From positions 1 through 64,000 of the forward strand of contig CAYYWL010000004.1 in NCBI GenBank assembly GCA_964475135.1: a stretch of DNA of 64,000 nt. The letters are read 5' to 3'. Source of the stretch: TMED14 sp964475135. Its GTDB lineage: Bacteria > Bacteroidota > Bacteroidia > Flavobacteriales > Schleiferiaceae. Made by a program: the position numbers and the translations under genes. Positions 7,845-15,859 of the stretch are shown piece by piece. A model generated the notes under the pieces. The model was not told where the DNA came from, made no database searches, and saw nothing but the letters and a program-made list of their open reading frames with translations. Every line of letters starts with the position of its first letter. Within the stretch, counting starts at the first letter, position 1.

Positions 7845-9044
7845 ATGCCGAAGATTTCAACCCGTGGGCAGCACATGCCCGAGTCTCCGATCCGCAAGCT
7901 TGCACCGTTGGCCGACGCGGCCGCCCAGCGCGGAACCAAAATCTACTACCTCAACATCGGACAACCCGACATCGAGAGCCCCGCTTCAGCCCTTGACGCC
8001 GTCAAGCGCAGCGACCTGCGCGTACTGGAGTACAGTCCCTCAGCCGGATTTGCGTCCTACCGCAAGGGTCTGGCGAGCTACTATCAGGGCATTGGCCTTG
8101 ACGTCCAGGCCAGCGACGTCATCGTGACCACCGGAGGTTCCGAGGCTCTGTCGTTCGCAATGGGCAGCATACTCGATCAAGGCGACGAAGTCATTATTCC
8201 CGAGCCCTACTATGCCAACTACTTCGGATTCGCTCAAGCGCTCGGCGCCAAGGTAGTGTCGGTCCCGAGCAGCATTGAATCCGGCTTTGCCCTGCCCCCA
8301 ATCGCCGAACTCGAAGCACGCATCACCCCCCGCACCAAGGTGGTATTGGTCTGCAACCCCGGTAACCCCACAGGATACGTGTACCGCCGCGACGAGCTCG
8401 AGGCCCTTCGCGACATGGCGCTCAAGCACGATCTTTTTGTAATCGCCGACGAAGTCTACCGAGAGTTTGTGTACGACGGGGCCGAGGCCATCTCAGTTCT
8501 GTCTTTGGCCGGTCTCGAGCAGCACGCGGTACTGATTGACAGCGTTTCGAAGCGCTACAGCATGTGCGGTGCCCGCATCGGATGCATGGTGAGCAAAAAC
8601 ACCGAACTCATGGCTACGGCGATGAAGTTTGCCCAAGCGCGTCTGTCTCCGCCCACCTACGAGCAAATCGCCGCAGAGGCCGCACTCGCAACACCCGCCA
8701 GCTACTTTGAGGCGGTCAACGCCGAGTACCGAGCCCGTCGCGATACGTTGGTTAGCCGACTGAACGCCATTGCAGGAGTCTTCTGCCCTACCCCGCGCGG
8801 CGCATTTTATGCGGTGGCACAACTTCCCGTAGACGATGCCGAAACCTTTTGCCGCTGGATGCTCGAAGAGTTTTCGTACGAAGGTGCGACGGTTATGATG
8901 GCTCCGGCCGCCGGATTCTACGCGGAGCGATCGCTGGGCAAGCGCCAAGTGCGCCTCGCCTACGTACTCAAGCAGTCCGACCTCGAGCGCGCCATGGACG
9001 TACTCGAACGAGGCCTCGCCGCCTACCCCGGACGAACTGCCTAA
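7845..9044 (+). CDS. Class I/II pyridoxal-phosphate aminotransferase (aspartate-aminotransferase-like)
   Basis: A 399-residue fold-type I aminotransferase. Motifs include YLNIGQPDIESP near the N-terminus, TTGGSEALSFAMG for phosphate binding, NPGNPTGYVY containing the carboxylate/PLP-binding Asn, IADEVYREFVYDG with the Asp that pairs with the PLP ring, and SVSKRYSMCGARIG with the Schiff-base Lys near residue 236. A conserved C-terminal RLAYV provides the substrate-binding Arg. Substrate is probably aspartate or an aromatic amino acid, but specificity cannot be read from sequence. The ATG at 7845 is preferred over the upstream TTG at 7827. A weak GACCTTTG box lies 8 nt before it. murB begins 3 nt after the stop. 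Confidence 0.9.
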   Translation: MPKISTRGQHMPESPIRKLAPLADAAAQRGTKIYYLNIGQPDIESPASALDAVKRSDLRVLEYSPSAGFASYRKGLASYYQGIGLDVQASDVIVTTGGSEALSFAMGSILDQGDEVIIPEPYYANYFGFAQALGAKVVSVPSSIESGFALPPIAELEARITPRTKVVLVCNPGNPTGYVYRRDELEALRDMALKHDLFVIADEVYREFVYDGAEAISVLSLAGLEQHAVLIDSVSKRYSMCGARIGCMVSKNTELMATAMKFAQARLSPPTYEQIAAEAALATPASYFEAVNAEYRARRDTLVSRLNAIAGVFCPTPRGAFYAVAQLPVDDAETFCRWMLEEFSYEGATVMMAPAAGFYAERSLGKRQVRLAYVLKQSDLERAMDVLERGLAAYPGRTA

Positions 9045-9047
9045 GCC

Positions 9048-10085
9048 GTGCGGATCGAGCGCCAGGCTTCGCTGAAGCCCTACAACACCTTTGGCCTTGA
9101 CGTGACGGCCGAGCGACTCTACCACCTCGAGTCAGAAATGGACGTGGTGGAGTACCTCGACGATCCACTAGGCTACGCCAAGCACACCCTGCTGTTGGGC
9201 GGCGGATCCAACATGCTGCTCGCCGGCAACCTTAAAGGCTCTGTGGCCCGCGTGGCGTGGACCGGTCGGCGCGTCGTCGAAGAAGGCGATGGCTACGTGG
9301 TGGTTGAAGCCGCTGCAGGCGAAAACTGGCACGAATTCGTACAGTGGACCGTCGACCAAGGTTGGGGCGGGCTGCAAAACCTGTCGCTGATTCCGGGATT
9401 GGTGGGCACCGCGCCAGTGCAGAATATTGGCGCCTACGGAGTCGAAACCAAAGACTGCCTTCACTCGCTGCGATGGATGCGCTGGGAAGACGGCGACATC
9501 GAGGAATTCAGCAACGCCGACTGCGGGTTTAGCTACCGCGAGAGCGTGTTCAAAAGCGTACTGCGGGACCAAGGCATCATTTTGTCGGTTCAGTTCAAGC
9601 TCACCACTCGCGACCACGTGCTGATCACCCACTACGGATCAGTGGCTGAAGAGTTGGCTGCCGCAGGCTCCGAACCGAGTTTGCGCAGCATCGCCGACGC
9701 GGTGATGGCTATTCGCCGCAGTAAGTTGCCCAATCCCGCCGAGTTGGGGAATTCCGGATCGTTCTTTAAAAATCCCGCGGTGGCAGCTGAATTTGCGGAA
9801 TCACTTGCCGCCGAGCACCCCAGCCTGCCGCAGTACCCGCAAGCCAACGGAAGCGTCAAGCTGGCCGCCGGATGGCTGATCGAGCAGGCCGGCTGGAAGG
9901 GCAGGCGCGTAGGAAACGCTGGGATGCACGCAAAGCAAGCACTCGTACTGGTTAACTATGGAGGTGCTACGGCCGCAGAATTAGTGCACGTGGCCACCCA
10001 AGTTCAGGCAGACGTCTTGACGAAGTTCGGCGTAGCCCTCGAGATGGAGGTCAATCTTATTGGCGGCTCGAACGCGACCAAGTAA
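9048..10085 (+). CDS. murB: UDP-N-acetylenolpyruvoylglucosamine reductase MurB
   Basis: Flavoenzyme that reduces UDP-GlcNAc-enolpyruvate to UDP-MurNAc with NADPH, the second committed step of peptidoglycan precursor synthesis. The 345-residue length matches the E. coli-type (type I) enzyme. FAD-binding residues LLLGGGSNML are at 48-57. PGLVGTAPVQNIGAYG follows, then the catalytic-Ser motif NSGSFFKNP at about 235-243 and AGWLIEQAGWKG near the C-terminus. The start is GTG at 9048 (VRIERQASLKPYNTFG), 3 nt after the aminotransferase stop. No ATG is available before the conserved NTFG. Confidence 0.95.
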   Translation: MRIERQASLKPYNTFGLDVTAERLYHLESEMDVVEYLDDPLGYAKHTLLLGGGSNMLLAGNLKGSVARVAWTGRRVVEEGDGYVVVEAAAGENWHEFVQWTVDQGWGGLQNLSLIPGLVGTAPVQNIGAYGVETKDCLHSLRWMRWEDGDIEEFSNADCGFSYRESVFKSVLRDQGIILSVQFKLTTRDHVLITHYGSVAEELAAAGSEPSLRSIADAVMAIRRSKLPNPAELGNSGSFFKNPAVAAEFAESLAAEHPSLPQYPQANGSVKLAAGWLIEQAGWKGRRVGNAGMHAKQALVLVNYGGATAAELVHVATQVQADVLTKFGVALEMEVNLIGGSNATK

Positions 10086-10108
10086 CCTAGGTCACTTCCC
10101 CGTTTTTG

Positions 10109-10116
10109 TACCTTTG
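10109..10116 (+). promoter_or_regulatory. -7 promoter element TACCTTTG of the small cysteine membrane protein
   Basis: An exact TAnnTTTG match 23 nt after the murB stop and 8 nt before the ATG at 10125. It predicts a separate, nearly leaderless transcript for the small gene. Confidence 0.6.
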
Positions 10117-10124
10117 CACCCATC

Positions 10125-10322
10125 ATGGCATTACTGAAACTCTTCTTCGTGGTCGCCGGCCTTCTCGGCCTCGGCATCCTCGGCATGGCAGTCAAAATTT
10201 GGGGCAAAAAAGACGGCGAGTTCGCCGGAACCTGCGCCTCGAACAGTCCATTCCTCAACAAGGAAGGTGAAGCATGCTCGTACTGCGGCAAAATGCCGGA
10301 CGAGCAGTGTGCCAACCAGTAA
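10125..10322 (+). CDS. Small membrane protein with four cysteines (candidate NqrM-like Na+-NQR maturation factor)
   Basis: A 65-residue protein. Residues 3-25 form one hydrophobic membrane segment (LLKLFFVVAGLLGLGILGMA), followed by a basic stop-transfer (KIWGKKDG) and a short tail with Cys at positions 37, 51, 54 and 62 (GTCASN, EACSYCGKMPDEQC). This is the layout of NqrM (DUF539): a single membrane helix plus four conserved Cys, required with ApbE to mature Na+-NQR in Vibrio. The gene converges on apbE-nqr, leaving only 3 bp between the two stops. No sequence-level homology to NqrM can be proved by eye. An alternative is an unrelated Bacteroidota membrane or secreted protein with a metal or Fe-S binding tail. 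Confidence 0.6.
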   Translation: MALLKLFFVVAGLLGLGILGMAVKIWGKKDGEFAGTCASNSPFLNKEGEACSYCGKMPDEQCANQ

Positions 10323-10325
10323 TCT

Positions 10326-11339
10326 TTACTTCAGCGAATTGTAGATCTGCAGGGCGCCATGGGCGTCGCTGTAGATGAGGATGGCGTCCCACTCGGGGTT
10401 CTGGGCCAACCATTGCTTTGTGCCGTCTACTCCAAGCACCATCGCCATGGTCGCGTAGGCGTCAGCCTCAGCACATGAGGGGCCGATGAGTGTGGCGCTC
10501 AGCACGTCGGTGGGCGCGGGCCAACCGGTGCGCGGATCCAAACTGTGGCCATAGTGCTGTCCGGTGGCGGAATCAACCTGAAACTTGCGATAGTTCCCTG
10601 AAGTGGCCAGGGCGCGGTCCTCAAGTTCTACGGTGAGTTGAAGGCTGCGGTCGCCTGAGGTGAGGGGTTTTTCGATTCCGACCTTGAATACGTCACCATT
10701 AGGCTTGAGGCCAAAGCAGCGTACCTCGCCACCAATCTCGACAAAGGCGGCAGTTGCGCCGCGGGCACGGAGCGAATCCAGGACCAGATCTACCGAATGA
10801 CCTTGGGCAAAGGCATTGACGTTGATGGGGTGCTCAAGGCGGGTCCCTTGGGGTGTCACCTCGGGGGCCGTCCACTGCACCAATGCCATAAGTGAATCGA
10901 CAATGACTGAATCGCGTTGCGCGCCTTGAGACGAGGGAAGTAATTGGGTTCCCGCCGTAAAGCCCCAGGCGCGCAGCACGTGCTCAAGGCCTGGCTCCAC
11001 CAAAGAATCGGTGGCCACTCGAATACCCTCGGTCATGCGGAGCAAATCCGAGAGAATCAAACTGGGCGAAAGGGTTTCGCCCCGGTTGAGGCGGCTGAGT
11101 TCAGACTGAGGATCCCATACTGAAACCGCTTTGTTGTAGTCAGCCAACCAACGGGCGACATCGGACTCGCTAAGATTTAGCGAGTCCCCATAGGCACGAA
11201 CGACAAAAGTGCTTCCTTGCGCTTCGCCCTGGACCACGAATTCAGATTCCGAGGCACAGCTCACGACAAGAGCCGCCGCTAAAGCCAAAAAAGGGCGCCC
11301 GAGGGCGCCCTTAAAATGTTGATTAACCACCGAAGTCAT
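10326..11339 (-). CDS. apbE: FAD:protein FMN transferase ApbE (lipoprotein)
   Basis: Attaches FMN through a phosphoester to Thr of NqrB and NqrC. The protein has the ApbE features EAQGSTFVVRAYG, WDPQSELSRLNRGE, VNAFAQGHSVDLVLDSLRARG, EIGGEVRCFGLKPNG and a C-terminal HSLDPRTGWPAP, all typical of FAD/Mg-binding ApbE. The N-terminus starting at ATG 11339 (MTSVVNQHFKGALGRPFLAL) is a lipoprotein signal ending in VVSC, so it acts on the periplasmic side. This start lies 17 bp inside nqrF; two further in-frame ATGs lie upstream (11351, 11369). Oddly, codons 10-18 are the stem-loop and T-run of the nqrF terminator. It is the last gene of the nqr operon. Confidence 0.93.
   Translation of the reverse strand: MTSVVNQHFKGALGRPFLALAAALVVSCASESEFVVQGEAQGSTFVVRAYGDSLNLSESDVARWLADYNKAVSVWDPQSELSRLNRGETLSPSLILSDLLRMTEGIRVATDSLVEPGLEHVLRAWGFTAGTQLLPSSQGAQRDSVIVDSLMALVQWTAPEVTPQGTRLEHPINVNAFAQGHSVDLVLDSLRARGATAAFVEIGGEVRCFGLKPNGDVFKVGIEKPLTSGDRSLQLTVELEDRALATSGNYRKFQVDSATGQHYGHSLDPRTGWPAPTDVLSATLIGPSCAEADAYATMAMVLGVDGTKQWLAQNPEWDAILIYSDAHGALQIYNSLK
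11287..11312 (-). terminator. Intrinsic terminator of the nqr operon, located inside the apbE signal-peptide codons
   Basis: On the minus strand AAGGGCGCCC, loop TC, GGGCGCCCTT is followed by a T-run (six T in all after the GC stem). It begins 11 nt after the nqrF TAA. In the apbE frame it encodes KGALGRPFL. A ribosome translating apbE would melt or mask the hairpin. Confidence 0.8.
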
Positions 11340-12627
11340 CAAAAGCGACATTTTCAGGTGGCACGCCAAAGTCGTCGACCATCTTCAATACAGCCGCGTT
11401 CATCATAGGAGGTCCGCAGAAGTAGAATTCAATGTCTTCTGGAGCGTCGTGCTTGGACAAGTAGTTGTCGATGAGTGCCTGGTGCACGAATCCGACAAAA
11501 CCGTCTCCGTCGCTCTCCATGCTCGTTTTCGCCGTCCAGTTGTCTTCTGGGAGGGGCTCACTGAGTACCAAGTGGAACTTGAAGTTTGGAAACTCCTGTT
11601 CAATTTGACGGAAGTCGTCAATGTAGAAAAGTTCGCGGCGCGAACGGCCTCCGTACCAGTACGACACCTTGCGACCCGTCTTGAGTGTGTGAAAAAGGTG
11701 GAAAAGGTGCGAACGCATCGGAGCCATACCCGCACCACCACCAATGTAGATCATCTCTGCTTCGGTCTCTTTGATGTGGAATTCACCGTATGGTCCTGAA
11801 ACCGTCACCTTATCACCCGGCTTGAGGTTAAAGATGTACGACGAACACACGCCTGGATTGACGTCCATCCAACCGCCTTTAGCGCGGTCCCATGGTGGAG
11901 TCGCAATACGGATGTTGAGCATCACGATGTTGCCCTCTGCGGGGTGGTTGGCCATTGAGTAGGCCCGGAAGAGTGGCTCAGGATTCTTCATCTTGAGGTC
12001 CCACAACTTGAACTTGTCCCACTCACCTTGGAACTCATCGGCCTTTTTGCCAAGGCGCGGATGCGCGGTAATGTCCATGTTCTTGTAGTCGACCTCAATC
12101 GCTGGAACGTCAATCTGGATGTAGCCACCCGCCAAGAAGTCGAGGTTCTCGCCTTCAGGAAGCTTCACGACGAATTCCTTGATGAACGAAGCCACGTTAT
12201 AGTTCGAAACGACTTCGCATTCCCACTTCTTGATTCCGAAGATTTCGTCCGGAACGCGAATCTTCATGTCGTTCTTAATCTTCACCTGGCAACCCAAGCG
12301 CCAGTTGTCGGCGATTTGCTTGCGGTTGAAAAAGCCCGTTTCGGTCGGAAGGATTTCGCCACCGCCCTCGAGGACTTGGCACTTGCACATACCGCAAGTT
12401 CCGCCACCGCCACAAGCAGAAGGAAGGAAGATTTTTTGGGCGCCCAAGGTTCCGAGCAGGGTGCTACCCGACTCTACTTCGACGGTGTCGCCGTTGATTT
12501 CAAGCTTGACTGGACCCGATGGGCTCAAACGAGCCTTGGCCTGCAAAAGAATAGTAACCAAGGCCAAGATGACCAAGGTAAATACCACCACACTGATGAT
12601 GGTAACCGTGGATGCTGCTAGTAACAT
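11323..12627 (-). CDS. nqrF: Na+-translocating NADH:quinone reductase subunit F
   Basis: Electron-entry subunit that oxidises NADH through FAD and passes electrons to a [2Fe-2S] centre. The 434-residue protein has an N-terminal membrane helix (residues 4-30). The plant-type ferredoxin domain has cluster cysteines SACGGGGTCGMCKC plus the distal Cys in WRLGCQV. The FAD-binding motif is RAYSMANHP, and the NAD(P)H-binding GGGAGMAPMRSHLF and C-terminal YFCGPPMMNAAV complete the reductase. All expected parts are present. It is the sixth gene of nqrABCDEF, 15 bp after nqrE, and its 3' end overlaps the apbE start. Confidence 0.97.
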   Translation of the reverse strand: MLLAASTVTIISVVVFTLVILALVTILLQAKARLSPSGPVKLEINGDTVEVESGSTLLGTLGAQKIFLPSACGGGGTCGMCKCQVLEGGGEILPTETGFFNRKQIADNWRLGCQVKIKNDMKIRVPDEIFGIKKWECEVVSNYNVASFIKEFVVKLPEGENLDFLAGGYIQIDVPAIEVDYKNMDITAHPRLGKKADEFQGEWDKFKLWDLKMKNPEPLFRAYSMANHPAEGNIVMLNIRIATPPWDRAKGGWMDVNPGVCSSYIFNLKPGDKVTVSGPYGEFHIKETEAEMIYIGGGAGMAPMRSHLFHLFHTLKTGRKVSYWYGGRSRRELFYIDDFRQIEQEFPNFKFHLVLSEPLPEDNWTAKTSMESDGDGFVGFVHQALIDNYLSKHDAPEDIEFYFCGPPMMNAAVLKMVDDFGVPPENVAFDDFGG

Positions 12628-12642
12628 TAGACTTCGTGCGGA

Positions 12643-13260
12643 TTAAAGTTTGATACCCATGAAGCTCATGAAGGCGATGCCCATGAGACCCGTAATGATG
12701 AAGGTGATTCCAAGGCCGCGAAGCGGAGCCGGAACGTGCGAGTACTTAAGGCGCTCACGGATGGCAGCAATAGCGACGATAGCAAGCAGCCAACCGATTC
12801 CTGAACCTAGGCCGTATACAGTGGCTTGACCCACATTAGTGTAAGCACGCTCTTGCATGAAGAGCGAGGCACCAAGAATCGAACAGTTTACGGCGATGAG
12901 TGGCAAGAAAATACCCAATGCAGCGTAGAGCGCCGGGGCGAACTTTTCAACCACCATTTCGATAAGCTGTACCATGGCCGCAATAATTGCAATGAACATG
13001 ATAAAGCTCAAGAAGCTGAGGTCGAGGTCCGCAAAACTTGGATCAAGCCATTCAAGTGCACCTGCCTTGAGTACGTAGTTTTCGAGGAGGTAGTTCACCG
13101 GAAGGGTAATAACCAGCACAAAGGTTACGGCGATACCCAAACCCATTGCTGTTTTCACCGTTTTTGATACCGCGAGGTACGAACACATGCCCAAGAAGTA
13201 GGCGAAGATCATGTTCTCGATGAACACGCTCTTAAAAAAGAGGGAAATCAACTCTTGCAT
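12643..13260 (-). CDS. nqrE: Na+-translocating NADH:quinone reductase subunit E
   Basis: Integral membrane subunit, 205 residues with about six transmembrane helices. It is related to NqrD by an ancient duplication with inverted topology. Signatures are IENMIFAYFLGMCSYLAVSK with a membrane Cys and LPLIAVNCSILGASLFM with a second Cys. In the Vibrio enzyme the equivalent Cys residues of NqrD and NqrE bind an intramembrane iron centre. Length equals the family norm (about 200). It lies 5 bp after nqrD and 15 bp before nqrF. Confidence 0.97.
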   Translation of the reverse strand: MQELISLFFKSVFIENMIFAYFLGMCSYLAVSKTVKTAMGLGIAVTFVLVITLPVNYLLENYVLKAGALEWLDPSFADLDLSFLSFIMFIAIIAAMVQLIEMVVEKFAPALYAALGIFLPLIAVNCSILGASLFMQERAYTNVGQATVYGLGSGIGWLLAIVAIAAIRERLKYSHVPAPLRGLGITFIITGLMGIAFMSFMGIKL

Positions 13261-13265
13261 GGCTT

Positions 13266-13931
13266 TTATTCTTTTTCAATCAAGGTTTTGGTGCGCGCAC
13301 GCTGTGCCCAAATCACGAGGGCTAGCATAATAAGAGCCATTGGAGGCAAGAGCATCATGCCGTTGTTCTTGTAGCCCAACTCGTAGATGCCCAAGGGCTC
13401 GAGAATTGGGAAGTCAAACAAGGTTCCGCTGCCCAAAAGTTCACGGAAAAATGCGACCACAATCAAGATGGCACCGTAGCCCGCTCCGTTGCCAATTCCA
13501 TCGAGGAAGGATTTCCAAGGTGGGTTTCCTAACGAAAAGGCCTCTATGCGTCCCATGATGATGCAGTTGGTGATAATCAAGCCCACAAACACCGAAAGTT
13601 GCTTGCTGACATCGTACACGTATGCCTTCAAAATTTGGTCAACAATAATTACCAAGGCGGCAACAACGACAAGCTGAACGATGATTCGGATTCGATTGGG
13701 AATGTAGTTGCGAATCAGCGAGGTGATGAGGTTTGAAAAGGCGGTAACCACCATAACACTCAAGCCCATTACCAATGCTGGCTTCATCTTAACGGTGATC
13801 GCGAGCGCCGAGCAAATACCCAATACTTGGACAGTAATCGGGTTGCTTTCGTTAAACGGATCGACGAGAAGCTTGCGGTTCTTCTTTGAGAACAGGCCCT
13901 CTTTTTCTTGTTGTTTTACTTCGGTGCTCAT
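13266..13931 (-). CDS. nqrD: Na+-translocating NADH:quinone reductase subunit D
   Basis: Integral membrane subunit of 221 residues with about six helices. Recognisable segments are NPITVQVLGICSALAITVKM with the first membrane Cys and FVGLIITNCIIMGRIEAFSL with the second; these correspond to iron-centre ligands in NqrD. GNGAGYGAILIVVAFFRELLGSG is also family-typical but reads across two helices. The ATG overlaps the stop of nqrC by 4 bp, indicating translational coupling and equal stoichiometry. Confidence 0.97.
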   Translation of the reverse strand: MSTEVKQQEKEGLFSKKNRKLLVDPFNESNPITVQVLGICSALAITVKMKPALVMGLSVMVVTAFSNLITSLIRNYIPNRIRIIVQLVVVAALVIIVDQILKAYVYDVSKQLSVFVGLIITNCIIMGRIEAFSLGNPPWKSFLDGIGNGAGYGAILIVVAFFRELLGSGTLFDFPILEPLGIYELGYKNNGMMLLPPMALIMLALVIWAQRARTKTLIEKE

Positions 13932-14659
13932 AATGCTGCTACGGTTAACGTATCTGTAATTGCTTCGGGTGCCACTGCCGGTGTGTTCCGAGCGGCGAGG
14001 TATGCTTGGTAGGGCTTTAGGCAGTTCTCAAGCATGGCCTGAACGCCCACAGAGGTAATTGTGCCTCCCGAAATGCCGTCAACCTGTTGGTCGCCACTGG
14101 CATCGCCCTTGCGAACTTCAATTCCAGTGTAGGTATCGCTAAATACCACCTTATTGGGAAACTGGTCGGTAAAAATGGGCGTGGCGATTTCTGCACCTAG
14201 GCCAGGAGTTTCTGACTTGTGGTCAAACTTGGCTCCGTATACCGTCTTACCATCTGCCTGAAGACTGATGTACCCCCAAATCGGACCCCAAAGGCCTTTA
14301 CCGCGAACGGGGATGATGTAGTACGTCTGGCCCTCATGCTCGGCAACATAGAGAGGCACTTCACGGTCAGCCTCTGGCATCGCAATCGCCGCGGCAAGAT
14401 CAATGGATCCAGGTTGCTTGTCCGCAACAACTTGACCATTTTTGAGCACGAGCTGTTCTTTAATAACCTCGTCGTACAAGGCCGCGGGGTCCTCACCCTG
14501 AAGTCCGATGGACGAAAGGATGTTGGCCTTCTTCTCAAGTTCAATGTTCGCATCTTGTGCGGGCTTGAGGCCCGTGGCAGCGATCGCTAGCGCTGCCGCC
14601 ACCACAACCACCAATCCAATGGCAAATGCGTAGGTGTATGAATTACTGTTTACGTTCAT
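13928..14659 (-). CDS. nqrC: Na+-translocating NADH:quinone reductase subunit C (covalent FMN)
   Basis: A 243-residue subunit with one N-terminal helix (about residues 10-28, YAFAIGLVVVVAAALAIAAT) and a periplasmic FMN-binding domain. The flavinylation motif DGISGGTITS is present. Its Thr is where ApbE attaches FMN, consistent with apbE in the same operon. GLWGPIWGYISL and TPGLGAEI are also characteristic of the FMN-bind domain. It lies 5 bp after nqrB, and its 3' end overlaps nqrD. Confidence 0.97.
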   Translation of the reverse strand: MNVNSNSYTYAFAIGLVVVVAAALAIAATGLKPAQDANIELEKKANILSSIGLQGEDPAALYDEVIKEQLVLKNGQVVADKQPGSIDLAAAIAMPEADREVPLYVAEHEGQTYYIIPVRGKGLWGPIWGYISLQADGKTVYGAKFDHKSETPGLGAEIATPIFTDQFPNKVVFSDTYTGIEVRKGDASGDQQVDGISGGTITSVGVQAMLENCLKPYQAYLAARNTPAVAPEAITDTLTVAAL

Positions 14660-14664
14660 GATAA

Positions 14665-15846
14665 TTAAGCTTGAACCGGTTGGGTGCGCTTGAGGCGCTT
14701 TTGAATGTTGGCGTTTACCACGTAGTGATCAATCAATGGTGCCATCACGTTCATTAGGAGGATTGCAAGCATCACTCCCTCGGGGTACGCAGGGTTAAAT
14801 ACGCGAATCATAATGGAGAAGACGCCAACCAAGAATCCGTAAATCCACTTACCACGCTCTGTGTGGGCTGCTGACACGGGGTCGGTCGCCATAAACACAG
14901 CTCCGAATGCAAAACCGCCAAACACGAGGTGGTAGTAGAACGGTACCGCCAAATATGCTTGCTGCTCGGGACTGATCATTAGGTCGGCTACTCCGTTGAA
15001 AATGATTCCCATGGTCAACGCGCCCAATACGGCTGAAAACATGATCTTCCATGAACCCACGCCCGTGGCAATTAAATAAACCGCACCAATAAGAATTGCG
15101 ATCGTGCTTGTTTCACCGATTGATCCAGGGATGATTCCAAGAAACGCATCCCAGGCACTGTAATCCGTAGTACCCGTGGTGGCGTACTGACCCAAGGCCG
15201 TGGCAGATGAAACCCCGTCAACGTTGGTGAGTCCGGCCCAGACCTTGTCGCCTGACATGTAGGTTGGGTAGGCAAAGAACGCAAACGCACGCGCGGTGAG
15301 AGCGGGGTTGAGAATGTTCATGCCGGTTCCGCCAAATACCTCTTTACCGATGAGTACGGCAAAGGCGGTTGAGATGGCGACCATCCACAAGGGGATGTCG
15401 ACGGGCATGATGAGCGGAATCAAGATTCCGGATACCAAGAAGCCTTCGTTCACCGCATGCTTGTTGCGGTACGCGAAGTAGATTTCAATAGACAGACCCG
15501 CGATGTAGGTCACGGCAATCATTGGAATCACCTTGAGAGCACCGTAGAGGGCGTTCTCGAGGGTCCAAAAGTTGGCCCAGCCCGACTCAATTTGACCGAT
15601 CGCAAGGTGATGCTGGTAGCCCGCATTGAATAAGCCAAATATCAAGGCAGGTATCAGAGCAAAAATTACCGTTACCATGGTGCGCTTCATGTCGATGGCG
15701 TCGCGAACGTGGGCACCGCTGTGGGCGTTGTGGTTCGGAACAAAGAACATCGTCTCAAGCGCGTTGTGCAGCGGGTACAAGCCCTTGAGCTTGCCCGTAG
15801 TTACCGCGGGACGGGTGGAGTCAAAAAGATTCTGAACGAATTTCAT
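14665..15846 (-). CDS. nqrB: Na+-translocating NADH:quinone reductase subunit B (covalent FMN)
   Basis: The large membrane subunit that carries covalent FMN and riboflavin and forms part of the Na+ path. The 393-residue protein has about ten hydrophobic segments. The flavinylation motif is DGVSSATALG in the first third of the second half, matching D-G-x-S-[SG]-A-T. GTGMNILNPALTARAFAFF and FGAVFMATDPVSAAHT are conserved quinone/FMN-region sequences. The start ATG is 13 bp after nqrA. It is typical in length (about 390-415). Confidence 0.97.
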   Translation of the reverse strand: MKFVQNLFDSTRPAVTTGKLKGLYPLHNALETMFFVPNHNAHSGAHVRDAIDMKRTMVTVIFALIPALIFGLFNAGYQHHLAIGQIESGWANFWTLENALYGALKVIPMIAVTYIAGLSIEIYFAYRNKHAVNEGFLVSGILIPLIMPVDIPLWMVAISTAFAVLIGKEVFGGTGMNILNPALTARAFAFFAYPTYMSGDKVWAGLTNVDGVSSATALGQYATTGTTDYSAWDAFLGIIPGSIGETSTIAILIGAVYLIATGVGSWKIMFSAVLGALTMGIIFNGVADLMISPEQQAYLAVPFYYHLVFGGFAFGAVFMATDPVSAAHTERGKWIYGFLVGVFSIMIRVFNPAYPEGVMLAILLMNVMAPLIDHYVVNANIQKRLKRTQPVQA

Positions 15847-15859
15847 CGGTTTCTTGGGA

